From Clitoria ternatea (taxonomy: Eukaryota > Streptophyta > Magnoliopsida > Fabales > Fabaceae), in the NCBI GenBank assembly GCA_037962975.1, contig CM075670.1, forward strand, positions 85,439,501 through 85,503,500: 64,000 nucleotides of DNA, given 5' to 3'. The position numbers and the translations under genes were made by a program. A model generated the notes under the pieces. It ran no database searches. It was given only the letters and a program-made list of their open reading frames with translations, and had not been told where the DNA came from. Shown piece by piece: positions 1-10,932 of this stretch; position 1 is the stretch's first letter; the number at the start of each line of letters is the position of its first letter.

Positions 1-956
1 TTGATGATGTCATCTTGGTAGGCAATGATCTCCAAGAATTCAGCACCATTAAGAAGGAGCTGCATTGTCTTTTTGGCATTAAAGGCCTTGGATCACTGAA
101 GTACTTCCTTGGTCTTGAGATTGCTTAATCAAAGAAAGGTATTTTAGTTTGCCAAAGGAAATATTGTCTAGAGTTACTCTCTGATGCTGGTTTATTAGGC
201 TACAAGTTTATTTCTACCCCGATGGACTCTACTCTCAACCTGCACATGGATTCTGGTGACTTGTATCATGATGTTGTAGGATACAGAAGATTAATAGGTA
301 GGCTATTGTATTTGATCAGCACCAGACCTGAGATAACATTTGTTGTCCATCAATTGAGCCAATTCCTAAGTGCCCCTGGATCCAAGCATTATGCTGCAGC
401 TTTGAGAATTACTAAATACTTGGAAGCCTCTCTAGGGAAAGGTTTATTTTTCTATACTTTTTCCTCTCTTCACTTGCAAGGGTACAGTGATGCTGATTAG
501 GGAAGTTATCCCTTCACTAGAAGATCCATCAAAGGATATTGTTTCTTCCTTGGGAGTTCCTTGGTTAGTTAGAAATCCAAGAAGCAAAACACTATTTCCA
601 AGTCTTCTTCTAAATCAGAGTACAGATCCCTTAGCAATGCTTCATGTGAGCTACAATGGCTAATTTATTTACTCAGAGATCTGCACATTCTTGCTCTAAA
701 CTGCCTATTATTTTTTTGTGACAATAAGAGTGTTATTCATATTGCCTCCCTGTGTTTCATGAGCGTACCAAACATTTAGACATTGATTGCCACATTGTCT
801 AAGAAACACTTCAACAAGGTCTCTTTAAGCTTTTGTCTATCTCTACCAAGGACCACTGACATCCTTACAAAAGCCTCTCGTCCAAAATTCTTTCATAGTC
901 TTGCTTCCAAGCTTGGCATGGCAGATATCTTCTCCTCATTACCAGCTTGCGGGGGA
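1..956 (+). pseudogene. Ty1/Copia pol remnant (RT C-terminus and RNase H)
   Basis: This is the 3' part of a Copia polyprotein, entering the window mid-gene. The first codons read as the region after the RT active site (DDVILVGND, then a KYFLGLEIA motif). They are followed by the connection segment (GRLLYLISTRPEI) and an RNase H-like stretch with the YSDAD, SKSSSKSEYRSL and CDNKSVIHIA motifs. The tail (ADILTKASRP) is the usual Copia RNase H end. The frame is broken by TAA at 126-128, TAG at 498-500, another stop near 570 and a small indel near 745, so it cannot make a working enzyme. A purine-rich gcgggggag near 949-957 looks like its polypurine tract. The family is certain from the motifs; the lineage within Copia is not resolved. 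Confidence 0.87.
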
Positions 957-1085
957 GTCATAAGCTCCTCTATTACTTAGCCTTGTGTATATTAATTAGT
1001 TTTACGTGTAACTATTTTTACCGTTCTTTTCTTCTGTATATAAATCTTTGTGCCTGTGATATTTATTTCATTCAATGAATCATGA
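957..1085 (+). repeat. Possible 3' LTR remnant of the Copia fragment
   Basis: The sequence directly follows the polypurine-like gcgggggag and contains a TATA-like tgtatataaatc near 1036. That is the position and content expected of a short Copia 3' LTR. I could not define its right edge or find a partner LTR, because the 5' part lies outside the window. Confidence 0.35.
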
Positions 1086-2289
1086 AATTAAAACGTACTT
1101 TATGTTTAGATAATTTAGATAAATAAAACATATTAAAACGTATTAAAACATACTTTAGGGTTATGAAAAAAAGATTATTTAGATAATTTGTTTTGTTTAA
1201 ACTGTATTAAAACGTACTTTATGTTTAAAACTATTAAAATAGATATAAGAATTATGAAATTTAAAATATGTGAAAGGTACGATAGAAAAATAATAAGAAT
1301 ATAATAAAAACAAATAGTTTTTTATAATCAAAATCTAGAAAAATTTAGATTCTAATTATAATTATTTTTTATAAAAATTAATTTAATAACTTATAATATA
1401 TATTTTTAAAAAAACCCAACTACGGAAATAAATAGTTTTTCTACAAACTAAGGAAAATAAATACTTATTCCCAAACATACACTTAGTGTTTTGTATTAGT
1501 TGCATAGTAATTTAATGTTCACATACATATTTATATCAATTATCATGAATAAAGGGGACAGTACTTTATCTTGTTCTAAGTGTCTGGTTAGCATTCAATT
1601 AGAAAAACAATGTTATGAAAGGAGAAAAATCTAAAAGTTAATATTGATTTTTCATGTTGTTTGAGATAATCAAAATTCCATTTAGCCGTTAGATTTGTTT
1701 TAGGTTGGTTAAATCTCAACTTTTAACCAAACACCCTTAAGTCATGCATGGTTAGTCGCTAAATCTTGACCATTCATGTTGGTTGTTTGGTCAAGATTAT
1801 CTTCTTTCATGCTCGCTTCTTAATTTTAATTCTCTAGCTGTGTAATGTTATATTTCCTCACTGCAAATACTGAATCATCCAAAACATCAAGACAACAGCT
1901 TAAAGCAATCTATGTCGCGCTTTTTTGACTCGTTTTCCACATTTTTCATTGAATTTAACTTATGCCCTCTCTTTTCTCACTTTGCTAAATATTAAATTTG
2001 GCATGTTCTCCTTTTATTCATCAAAATATGCATATATCAGCAATGTTAAATCAATAGTCATTGAGCTTGTTCTTTTGAAATGATTTTCAAGCATAATTGT
2101 GGTAGTTTTAAACCTTCAGAAAAAGTATTTTGGCAGCCAAAAAAAATTTGGATAAGTCACATTTTAGGTTTATGATTTTCCATCATACTAATTTTTAGGA
2201 ATGCTAATTAAATTCATTTGTACTTTCATCATCCAGCCCATCCATGCATAAATTCAGCATTACAAATTATAATAATAAAAATTAAAATT
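1086..2289. other. AT-rich intergenic stretch without a recognisable gene
   Basis: No convincing coding potential is visible on either strand. Short runs of repeated words (attaaaacgtacttta and variants, 1085-1230) suggest slippage or old repeats. Two small inverted repeats near 1705-1798 are listed separately. Confidence 0.5.
1705..1798. repeat. Two adjacent short inverted repeats (MITE-like fragment?)
   Basis: ttggttaaa at 1705-1713 is complementary to tttaaccaa at 1722-1730. aatcttgacc at 1762-1771 is complementary to ggtcaagatt at 1789-1798. Two hairpins this close, with words such as aaccaaacaccctta, recall small hAT or MITE debris. No target duplication was seen, so the assignment is weak. 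Confidence 0.35.
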
Positions 2290-2617
2290 AATGAACTGGA
2301 TTGATTGGAAATTTGGATCACCATTTATTAGTGAATGGTCAATGGGCTGGCATATTTGGTAGTCCATTGGTTCAAAAGGTTCATTGGATGGTTGAGTCTT
2401 GAACTTTTAGAAAGAGAGAACCGAAAATAGAGAGAGAAAGAAGGGAGACTGAAATATCTATTATGATCTTGATTCTTGCATTTACAATAGAGAGGAGGGG
2501 TATTTATGAGGGGAGAAGAAAGCTTGCACAGCAAGCTAATGTAGCTGGCAGTAACTAAATTAACAGGTTAGTTATCTGCTGAAACAGAAATGCTACAAAC
2601 TAAATGTACTCCCAACA
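2290..2617 (-). repeat. 3' LTR remnant of a minus-strand Copia element
   Basis: Read on the minus strand, the segment begins TGTTGGGAG directly after a purine run (AAGGAGA) and downstream of RNase H coding sequence. That is the standard Copia order of pol, PPT and 3' LTR. It has a TATA-like CATAAATACC near 2500-2512. The distal edge near 2290 is approximate and the partner LTR is absent. Confidence 0.5.
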
Positions 2618-3078
2618 TCTCCTTAAACTGCACTACACCTGGCTAAAAGAACTCTTAACATCTTCCCCTCAAACTGTTGCACAACACCTGGCAGTGTATC
2701 GACATCTTCTAATAAATGCTCCCTCTGAGCCCAGGGTGTCTTGATAAGAGACAACTTGTCAAATACTTTCAAATGATCTCTTAAAAGTGCAAATCTGGAA
2801 GCTGAGAAGGGTTTTGTCAGGATATCAGCACATTGATCCTCTGAAGGGATATGAGCTACTACAAGTGTCTTGTCTGCCCTGACAAAAAAATATATCCAGA
2901 GCTCCATGTGTTTTGTTCTACAATGAAGTACAGGGTTGTGGGATGACATAACCCTGCTTTGATTATTGAAGAACACTTGAGGTGTAGAGAATGGGACTTT
3001 TAATTCAGTCAGGGAGAATTGGCAAGGTGTGGATAAAACTGTTCCGCAACATCTTAGAGATGTTGATGAAGGATCCAA
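2618..3078 (-). pseudogene. Copia RNase H C-terminal fragment
   Basis: The minus-strand reading gives the end of a Copia polyprotein: a NNQSRVMSSHNPVLHCRTKHME block (RNase H core and the conserved SRTKHME-type motif), then EDQCADILTKPFSASRF, the typical C-terminus. About 150 residues are open. The 5' part of the element is missing, because the homology stops near 3078 where LINE-like sequence on the other strand begins. The sequence differs from the plus-strand Copia fragment at the window start, so two separate Copia insertions are represented. It is truncated and presumably inert. Confidence 0.8.
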
Positions 3079-4012
3079 AACTTTTAATAATGAAGATTTT
3101 AGTGATATCCAGAGGAGGAAAATGAGGATGGAGAGAAGGTTAGTCAGTGTCTAACAAGAGTTAAAGTAGAGGGAAACACATGACCTCATGTGTTTGGAAT
3201 GAGATCTCCATAAATAGTATAATGACATTCTTTTTCAAGAAGAGCTTCTTTAGTTTCAGATCTTTAGGGAGTAGTGGGTGTGATTTGGAGGTAGAAATAT
3301 AGTGTTTTTCTATACTCAAACCTTGATCTAGAGGTGGAGAAACAAAGTTGAGGGGTTTTATCTATCTGATAGATCTTGGTGTTCAGATTAAGAGTGTCTC
3401 TAAAAGGAAGCGATGGTTTTTTACTATAACTTGTTTTTGATTGATTTATAGGTTGTTCCTAATGAGATCTATAAAGTTCAGACTCTTACTTTGTCTAAGG
3501 ATAGAGTCATGTCTCTTCTTGCCCTAATGAATAAGCAGGAGGTTTGTAGAGCAATTACAAGCATGAAGTTCTTCAAGGCTCCCAGCCCTAATGGTTTCAA
3601 GAGTTTTTTCTACAAACAATATTGGCCACATATTAGTTATGACATTTTCAACATGTTGAAAAGAGCTTTAGAATCTAGTATAGTTGATCTTGCTTTACTT
3701 GCTACTATACTTATGTTGGTCCCTAAATCTGATAGCCTTATTAGAATCAAGGATTATATTCCTATCATTCTTTGTAATGTGGCTTATAAAATTATTACAA
3801 AGGTCCTGGTAAGTAGGTTGATACCCTTTTTTTATTTGAGTTGGTTGGCCTTTTGCAAGAAAGTTTTATACCTAGTAGAGGTTTATAGGATAATATTATT
3901 ATTGCTCAGGAGATGATGCATACAGTTATGAAAAATAAGTCTAAAAGAGGGTATGCGGTGGTTACAATTGATCTTGAGAAGGTGTATGATAGATTGAGTT
4001 AGGATTTTCAAA
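3079..4012 (+). pseudogene. LINE (non-LTR) ORF2 reverse-transcriptase fragment
   Basis: The plus strand shows the order of a plant L1-type ORF2. First comes a degraded linker (a W..FGGRN..FFY motif near 3265-3310). Next is the RT N-terminus (ITSMKFFKAPSPNGFKSFF), then LVPKSDSL with the IKDYIPIILCNVAYKIITKVL block. In a second frame follow AQEMMHTV and an IDLEKVYDRLS motif, which is RT block A, near 3905-4000. Several stops, a frame change near 3850-3870 and a TAG after YDRLS show decay. The homology ends close to 4010 with no YADD block, poly-A tail or target duplication, so it is an internal fragment truncated at the junction with the next element. Confidence 0.87.
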
Positions 4013-4303
4013 ATACAACAGATTTAGCTACTGTTCTAAACACATAATATAAATCACACACATACACATTCCAGATAAAACCAACAAACATTCTACTCAT
4101 TCTCAGTTCCAGTATATGCATATATAGAAATTAAAAGACAGATTAGGGGACTTACCAATTGAGCTTGAAGGTGAGAGGCGACCAAACACAACTTCCCTGG
4201 AGGTCACCGGAGTGCGTGTCAGACAGTGAAACAGTGAGATACAGCTACCAAATTTGCTTTCCACGACTGCCATTGACAAGGAAAACAAAGATGAGTGTCT
4301 TGG
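4013..4303 (-). mobile_element. Left piece of a CACTA-like fragment (5' exon and intron start)
   Basis: This segment was contiguous with 16492-17673 before the Tekay element inserted; the duplicated cttgg at 4299-4303 and 16492-16496 shows it. On the minus strand an open stretch beginning MAVVESKFGS ends at a good splice donor (ATTG followed by GTAAGT near 4155), then intron-like AT-rich DNA to about 4013. With the terminal CACTA signature at 17673 it reads as the promoter, first exon and first intron of a DNA transposon or captured gene. I do not recognise the short peptide. The rest is missing, cut at the LINE junction. Confidence 0.4.
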
Positions 4304-5579
4304 TGTAACACCCTCGGTTAGATAAGACAAATCCTTCTGTAGGTTCATCCTATTTAACTGAGAGTGTTAACAGTTTTTAGAAAAAGTGAATATTTTTTTA
4401 TTATAAAATAATGGCATATCAGTGGAAGCAATATTATATAGATCACATAGTCATTCACAAACTGCAAGTAATTGTACTCTTAACAGAATGGGGCACGCAG
4501 GCACCCTTAAATATTATACAGTCATCCGTCAATATTCAGATACTTATATTCTATTTAAGGAGCGTTCTCATTTGGTTCAGCATATTGCTGTTCTTCATAC
4601 TCAGGTTCTTGATTTCGTAATTCCTCTGAAAATTGTCAACAGTAAGGGTGAGTATAACCCAAGACCCTGATTGGTTAATCCGGTGCGGACATAATCCAGT
4701 TAACAAATAATATCACATAGTTCATACAATTAGCATATTTATAACAATCAAGCATGTCGTCATGAAAATGCATGAATTGAATTTATTATGATTTATCTTT
4801 GATTAAGTCTCATGATGCATGTGGGCCCAATAAATCGATTTTTCTTCATCTCATTCATTTGGAATATCTCCATTCCAATCATCTAGAGCGATCAGGGTCC
4901 GCCCAAGTTCCATATGGTAAAAATGAACTCATTGGTTCTCATCATTGATTTAAATATTTTTGGAACTTGGATCCCTACGATCATAGTTACACTCCGTCAT
5001 TTAGTCAAAGTACACTAGAATTGCATCGTCTCACCCGGCTATCAGGCGCGACTATGATGCCATTGGGTTGCCGTTCCAGTTGTACTCCCAAGATTCTTCA
5101 TGGAGATCGAACGTGAGTGTCCTCTACTGTACCTAGTGTATGCTCTAGAGGTTTTTCTTCTTCAAAAATATTTTCATGATGCGAAATGTATTTATTTTAT
5201 CAATTGATTCCTTAGGTATCTTATGTGTTTCCAGTCTCATCATATCATTCCCAAGTTCTTTGAATTCCATCAATTATTTAAACATTGTAAGATATTCGTT
5301 TATTATTTTAGAAATATATCTATTATATCTTGGTTAAAATTATATTTTCCATAAAGAGTAAAATAATATATTCTTTATGTAAATACTCATAATTAAGACG
5401 TTAACAATGTTAATAATAATAAAACTAATAATAATAATAACAATATTAAGATTGATAATAATTAGAATAATAATAATAATAGAATAAGAATGATAATAAT
5501 AATTATAACTTCCCAATAATTTAAAAAGTATTAAAGAATAGTTTCTAAATGAAAATCCAAGCGAAAAACATTAAAAACA

Positions 5580-6345
5580 AAGTTTTCCGAGTGGAACAAG
5601 GGTAAATCCGAGTGAAATAAGTATGATTCCGAGTGGAATCATACTGAGAAGGGTTTTCCAAACGATCTGGCTAAAAATCCGAGTGAAATTACACTGGAAA
5701 GCTGTTTTCCGACTGAAACAAGTTTGATTCCGAGTGAAAATGAGTTTTCCGCATGAATTAATTATGAATCCGAGTGAAATAAAACTGAGCATAGTTTACT
5801 AAATGAAATTAATATGTTTTCCAAGTGAAACAGAAACTGAAAAGAGTTTTCTTAAAGAAATAACTTAAATTCTGAGTGAAATAAGTTTCTGAGTGAATTA
5901 AAAACATGATTTTGTGTGAAATCAGTATAAAAATGGTTTCCTGAGTAGAATTGTTTGCAAATCCGAGTGAAAATGAGTCTCTAAGTGGAATAGAATATAA
6001 TTCCGAGTGGTATCAGTCAAAGAGGAGTTTTCTGAGTGAAATTAATTAATTCTTGAGTAAATTCCGACTGAAAGGAGTTTTATACGTGAAATGGTTATAA
6101 ATCCGAGTAGAATCACATTGATAAGTTTTTCTGAGTAAAATTAAGGTGTTTACCGAGTTAAATCACTGAAAGGGGTTTCATAAGTGAAACTAAACTGTTT
6201 TCCGAGTAAAATAAAACTGGGAAGATGCTGTCCGAGTGAAAATATACTAGGAAATGTTCTCTGAGTGAAATTAGGTTGTTTACCGAGTGAAGAATTGTTC
6301 TATCAGAATAAAATACATTCAGTTAAGGTTGAATCCGATTGAAAC
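5580..6345 (+). repeat. Array of CCGAGTGAAA-like motifs (R/U5 half of LTR)
   Basis: By eye there are about twenty copies of (t/a)tCCGAGTGAAA and close variants (CTGAGTGAAA, CCGACTGAAA, CCGAGTGGAA) on the plus strand, irregularly spaced at about 15-55 bp. The same array is present in the other LTR at about 14003-14765. On the element's coding strand the motif reads TTTCACTCGG. Confidence 0.85.
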
Positions 6346-7063
6346 TAAGTAAAACCGAGTTGTTATAGATGTAAAACCGGTCGGATTAACATAAAACAGA
6401 ACCTATTATCATTAAATCCATCTTCTATTCATAATTTTTCACTGGAAATCACACGGTACCCATGATTCTTAGTATTTTCAGTCCAATACAGTACATATCA
6501 TTTCACAATTCATCACTGATTATATGCATTTAATAACAAATATATATATATATAAATACAAATAATAACAATTAAGGCATTTCATTCACACAACACTGAA
6601 TCTGTCCTGGAAAGGTGAGGAACAAGTTCCTTAACCCTTTCCTTCACTCGGTTTTCCCACAGAGCACCCAAGAATATACCCCCTTACCTTTATGGAGCTC
6701 CTGGAGGAGAAGAAGAGGTTCCCTTTCACTGTCCTGCATGAATTCCGAGTGAAACAGAAGAGAAAAGAGAGAGAAAGTAACTTGTAGGAAGAAGAATGAT
6801 GGAGGTGTGTTTCGTGTGTGTGTTCTCTAAGAGTTCTTGCGTTGGTTTAAATAAGGAGTGGGCTGCTAAGTGGAAAACTAAATGGGGAACAGCTTTTGTG
6901 AGTGGGCTGCTAGTGGAGTGTTAATGGAGTGGCAGTGGAGATTTAAATAAGGAGATATGTTGAGTCAGTGCCCATTTCTGGCCGCCCACTAGCTATAATG
7001 CGCATGATTGAATTAAAATAATCATTCAGACAAAATTGAAGTCATTACGCACAACTGACACTG

Positions 7064-7895
7064 AATACCGAGTGAAACTTCCACTCGGTTAATCACTATG
7101 CCGACTGGAATTCTTCTTCCGAGTCAACAAATACAAGGCTCGCTTGAGCGAGTCTTCAAGTCCTCGCTCGGAATTCCTTTGAAACCGACTCAGGTACTCG
7201 GTTTTGTCACTCGGTAATATCTGTCCAGACCAAGTCCTCTCTTTCTCAGAGTTTTCACTCAGAAATCCGAGTCTTCATTCACTTGGTTCACTCGGTTTAG
7301 GCCAACTTCTTCAACTATATTTCCAAATTAAGGTTTATTTAAGCCATTACCTCTCGGAACAAGACCTATACGTACGACTCTCACTCGGTTTTGGTCCAGT
7401 AGAGTATATCTCACTCGGAATTGGCTCAGCCTCTTACATTTCTCTCGGAATGGGTTCCCTTTACCATTTTCCACTCGGTTTCTTAAGCAAATACATACGA
7501 AACCATTCGGAATCCTTCCCAATTGATTCCACAACACACTCCAGTCGGTAGGAAGCATCAAATAAACATAAACATAAATATACATGCATTCTTTCACTCG
7601 GAATGCTTCAATCAGAGGAGTTTCCTTCGGAAAAGAAGCATTTGGCAAGGTTTGACTCGGAAACAAGTCATTCCAGGGTGTTTTGACTCGGAATTTCACC
7701 CAGAAGTGGTTCTCTTGAACACACTTCACTCAGAATTGCCTCTCAGGTCAGGACTCCACTCGGTGGTAGCCCTCTCAGTCATGTTTTACTCAGAAAACAT
7801 GACACTGACTCGGAATTCTCTCCTTCACTCAGAATTTTGAATCATTCACTCGGAATTCTTCTCTGTTACTCAAACAGAGCCCTTTTCACTCGGTT
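7064..7895 (-). repeat. Opposite-polarity array of the same motif (U3 half of LTR)
   Basis: Here the plus strand reads (t)TCACTCGG and variants (CTCTCGG, GACTCGG, CACTCAG), about two dozen times, so the motif reads CCGAGTGA on the coding strand. A palindromic pair, accgagtgaaac followed by ttccactcggtt, lies at 7064-7091 at the start of the array. The other LTR has the matching array at about 15488-16320. Confidence 0.85.
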
Positions 7896-8067
7896 TTTGC
7901 ATAATTTCACTAATGGTCCATATAAATTCTATTATTATGTGCAAAAATGACATTTTTGAGATACTACAGATCATCAACAGGGTATATATTGACTTATTCT
8001 TACTTACAACTCTCCATAATTCAAAATTTACAAGGGTAAAACTTTTTCTAAAAACAGGGATGTTACA

Positions 8068-8082
8068 TTCTCCTCCCCTTTT
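8068..8082 (-). other. Polypurine tract of the Tekay-like element
   Basis: On the minus strand a purine run (AAAAGGGGAGGAGAA) immediately precedes the TGTAACA start of the 3' LTR. This is the expected position for plus-strand DNA priming. Confidence 0.85.
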
Positions 8083-8107
8083 AGGAATTTTATCCTGAAA
8101 TTCAAAG

Positions 8108-10225
8108 TTAAAACAATTGAGGGTACAATTCTCTCATTTTCTCCTCAATTTCCCAAGTGGCATCCCCATCATCTGTCCGACTCCAAACTACCTTGACCAA
8201 AGAGATTTCCTTACCTCTTAGCTGTTTGAGACGTCGGTCAACAATCTTAACTGGTGATGCTTCAAAGGTGAGGTTCTCTTTCAGAACAAACTGATCAGGA
8301 CTCAGAACATGATCAGGGCTTGGTGCATATTTACGGAGTTGGGAGACATGAAAGACATTATGAAGGTTTGACAGCTCGGGTGGCAAAGTAATACGGTAGG
8401 CATGAGTTCCTATCTTTTGCAAAATCTGATAGGGTCCTACGTATCTGGGGCTTAACTTCTTGGCCTTCAAAGCTCTTCCTACTCCAGTGGTAGGGGTAAC
8501 TTTGAGAAATGCATGATCGCCTTCTTCAAATTCCAATGGCTTTCTACGTTTGTCGTAGTAACTCTTTTGTCTATCTTGCGAAGCCTTCATTGCCATTTGG
8601 ATCTTTTGGACTTGTTCTGTAGTCTTCTGAACAATCTCTGGTCCAATTATTGTCTTTTCACCAGTCTCATACCAACATAAAGGTGTACGACATTTCCTTC
8701 CATATAAAGCTTCATAGGGGGCCATTCCGATACTGGTATGGTAGCTGTTGTTGTAAGTGAACTCCACAAGTGGAAGGTACTCTTGCCAACTTCCCCCATG
8801 TTCTAGGACACAAAGACGCAACAAATCTTCAAGAGTCTTGATTGTTCTTTCTGATTGTCCGTCTGTCTGTGGGTGATATGCGGAACTTAACTTTAGACCA
8901 GTTCCCAGAGCTTGTTGCAGGCTCTTCCAAAATTGTGATGTGAAACGAGGATCTCGATCGGACACAATTGCAGTGGGAGTTCCATGTAATCGTACAATTT
9001 CCTTGATATAGATCTGGGTGAGTTTCTCTAGGGAATACTTCATATTGACAGGAATAAAGTGAGCGGTCTTTGTTAATCGATCCATGATTACCCAAATAGC
9101 ATCATATCCAGCTGATGTTCTGGGAAATCCAGTCACGAAGTCCATAGCAATCTCATCCCATTTCCATTCTGGAATATCCAAAGGACGAAGGGTCCTACTT
9201 GGTCGTTGTTGTTCCGCCTTTACCTTCTGACACATCAGGCAAGCTGTCACATACTCAGCGATATCCTTTTTCATTCCTTTCCACCAGAATAATTTCTTCA
9301 AGTCCTGATACATCTTGGTTGATCCTGGGTGGATACTGTATTTACTTTTGTGTGCTTCATCCAGGATGGATCTTTTAAGATCTGTGTTGACTGGAATATA
9401 GAGTCTCTGTTGATACCTGATCACCCCATGTTCATCTTTGCTAAACTCCGAGACTCCTTCTTTTGTCTTTTTTGCTAGATCTTGAAACTCCTGATCATTG
9501 GCTTGAGCTTCTTTGACTTGTTCCAGGAAATCATTGGAAATTCTCAACATTCCAACCATAAGACTTCCCTTTTTTGGTGTTACTGCCAGATTCAAATCGC
9601 GAAACTGTTCTATCAATTCTAACTCCTTTGTCATCATATATGATAGACGTAAAGCCTTTTGACTGAGTGCATCAGCTACTACATTTGCCTTTCCAGGATG
9701 ATATCGGAGTTCGAATTCATAATCTTTGATGAATTCCATCCATCTACGTTGTCGCATATTCAACTCTTTCTGGTCGAATAGATACTTCAAACTTTTATGA
9801 TCACTGAAGACTTCAAAGTATGTACCATACAAGTAGTGTCTCCAGATTTTCAAGGCAAACACAACTGCAGCTAATTCCAAGTCATGTGTGGGATAATTAA
9901 CTTCATGCGTTCTTAGCTGTCTTGAAGCATAAGCAACAACCTTTCTTTCTTGCATTAGGACACATCCTAGTCCTTGTCTTGACGCATCACAATACACTTC
10001 ATATGGCTTGGCAGGATCTGGCAAAATCAAGACAGGTGCACTAGTGAGTCGTTGGCGTAACTCCGTAAAACTGCTTTCGCATTTGTCAGTCCATTCAAAT
10101 GGTTGATCTTTACGAGTCAGCCTAGTTAAAGGTGCTACAATTCGAGAGAAATTCTCGATGAATCGACGATAATATCCAGCCAGTCCAAGGAAACTGTGGA
10201 TTTCCGTCACATTCTTGGGTTGTTC
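8108..10225 (-). pseudogene. Tekay-like pol C-terminal part: RT end, RNase H, integrase, chromodomain-like tail
   Basis: 700 codons are open from 10210 down to TAA at 8108-8110. In order: the RT thumb (FLGLAGYYRRFIENFSRI), then RNase H (VYCDASRQGLGCVLMQ with the HDLELAAVVFALKIWRHYLYG motif, ending HPGKANVVADALS). The integrase zinc finger follows (HPGST...H, CLMCQKVKAEQQ). The DDE core is next (MDFVTGFPR, VSDRDPRF, HPQTDGQSERT), then the GPYQI fold and a C-terminal tail ending WEIEEKMRELYPQLF, typical of the chromodomain-like region of plant chromoviruses. It is separated from the upstream RT part by an in-frame TAG at 10226-10228, in a position where the family has Trp. This segment by itself looks undamaged. 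Confidence 0.95.
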
Positions 10226-10932
10226 CTAATTTAGTATAGCTTCTACCTTTGTAGGATCCACAACAATTCCTTCCTTAGAGATGACATGTCCTAAAAATCT
10301 CACTTCTGTCAACCAGAATTCACATTTTGAAAACTTGGCGTACAATTGCCTTACACGCAAAGTATTTAGAACAATTCGGAGATGCTCCTCGTGTTCTTCA
10401 TGGCTCTTGGAGTAGACAAGAATATCATCAATGAATACAACCACGAATTTGTCCAAGTACTCATGGAAGATTCGATTCATGTATCCCATAAAGACTGCAG
10501 GTGCATTAGTAACTCCAAAGGGCATAACAAGATACTCATAGTGCCCATATCGTGTTCTGAATGCTGTTTTGGGTACATCATCTTTCTTCACTCTGATTTG
10601 ATGATAGCCTGATCGCAGATCAATTTTCGAGAAGATAGTGGCTCCTCGTAATTGGTCCATCAAATCATCAATTCTTGGGAGAGGATATCGGTTCTTGATC
10701 GTAGCTTTATTCAACTGACGATAATCAACACATAACCGCATACTACCATCCTTCTTTTTGACTAGAAGAACTGGTGCTCCCAAGGTGAGACACTGGGTCT
10801 AATCATTCCTTTCTCTAAAAGTTCTTCTAATTGCTTTTTGAGCTCACTGAGCTCCTTGGGTGACATCCGGTAAGGAGCAATAGAGATTGGTCCCATGCCC
10901 GGTATAATATCAATGCTGAATTCGACTTCTCA
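10226..10932 (-). pseudogene. Tekay-like reverse transcriptase core
   Basis: The RT palm is readable: GAPVLLVKKKDGSMRLCVDYR, then NRYPLPRIDDLMDQLRGA, FSKIDLRSGYHQIRV, and the catalytic FIDDILVYS box. The upstream RT portion (MSPKELSELKKQLEELL, GMIRP) lies in another frame. A one-base loss near 10781 in the conserved SPWGAP region shifts the frame. A TGA at 10930-10932 separates it from protease and a TAG at 10226-10228 from RNase H. It belongs to the same polyprotein as the flanking entries and cannot be translated through without suppression. Confidence 0.94.

Larger units (their letters stand above)
4304..8067 (-). repeat. 3' LTR of the Tekay-like element
   Basis: Direct repeat of 12720-16491 with TG...CA ends. 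On the coding strand U3 is at high coordinates (about 8067-6860) and R/U5 at low coordinates. It includes a gat/aat-rich low-complexity stretch (5400-5530) and two opposite-polarity arrays of a CCGAGTGAAA-like word. Open frames inside it are by-products of these repeats rather than genes. Confidence 0.96.

Noticed and set aside
4411..4670. Two short overlapping frames repeated at 12827-13086
   Set aside because: They lie in both Tekay LTRs, on the strand opposite to the element, and show no known domain.
7204..7840. Open frames of 105-133 codons in both orientations within the Tekay LTR (also 15627-16263)
   Set aside because: They follow the CACTCGG repeat words and recur in both LTRs; they are repeat-derived, not genes.
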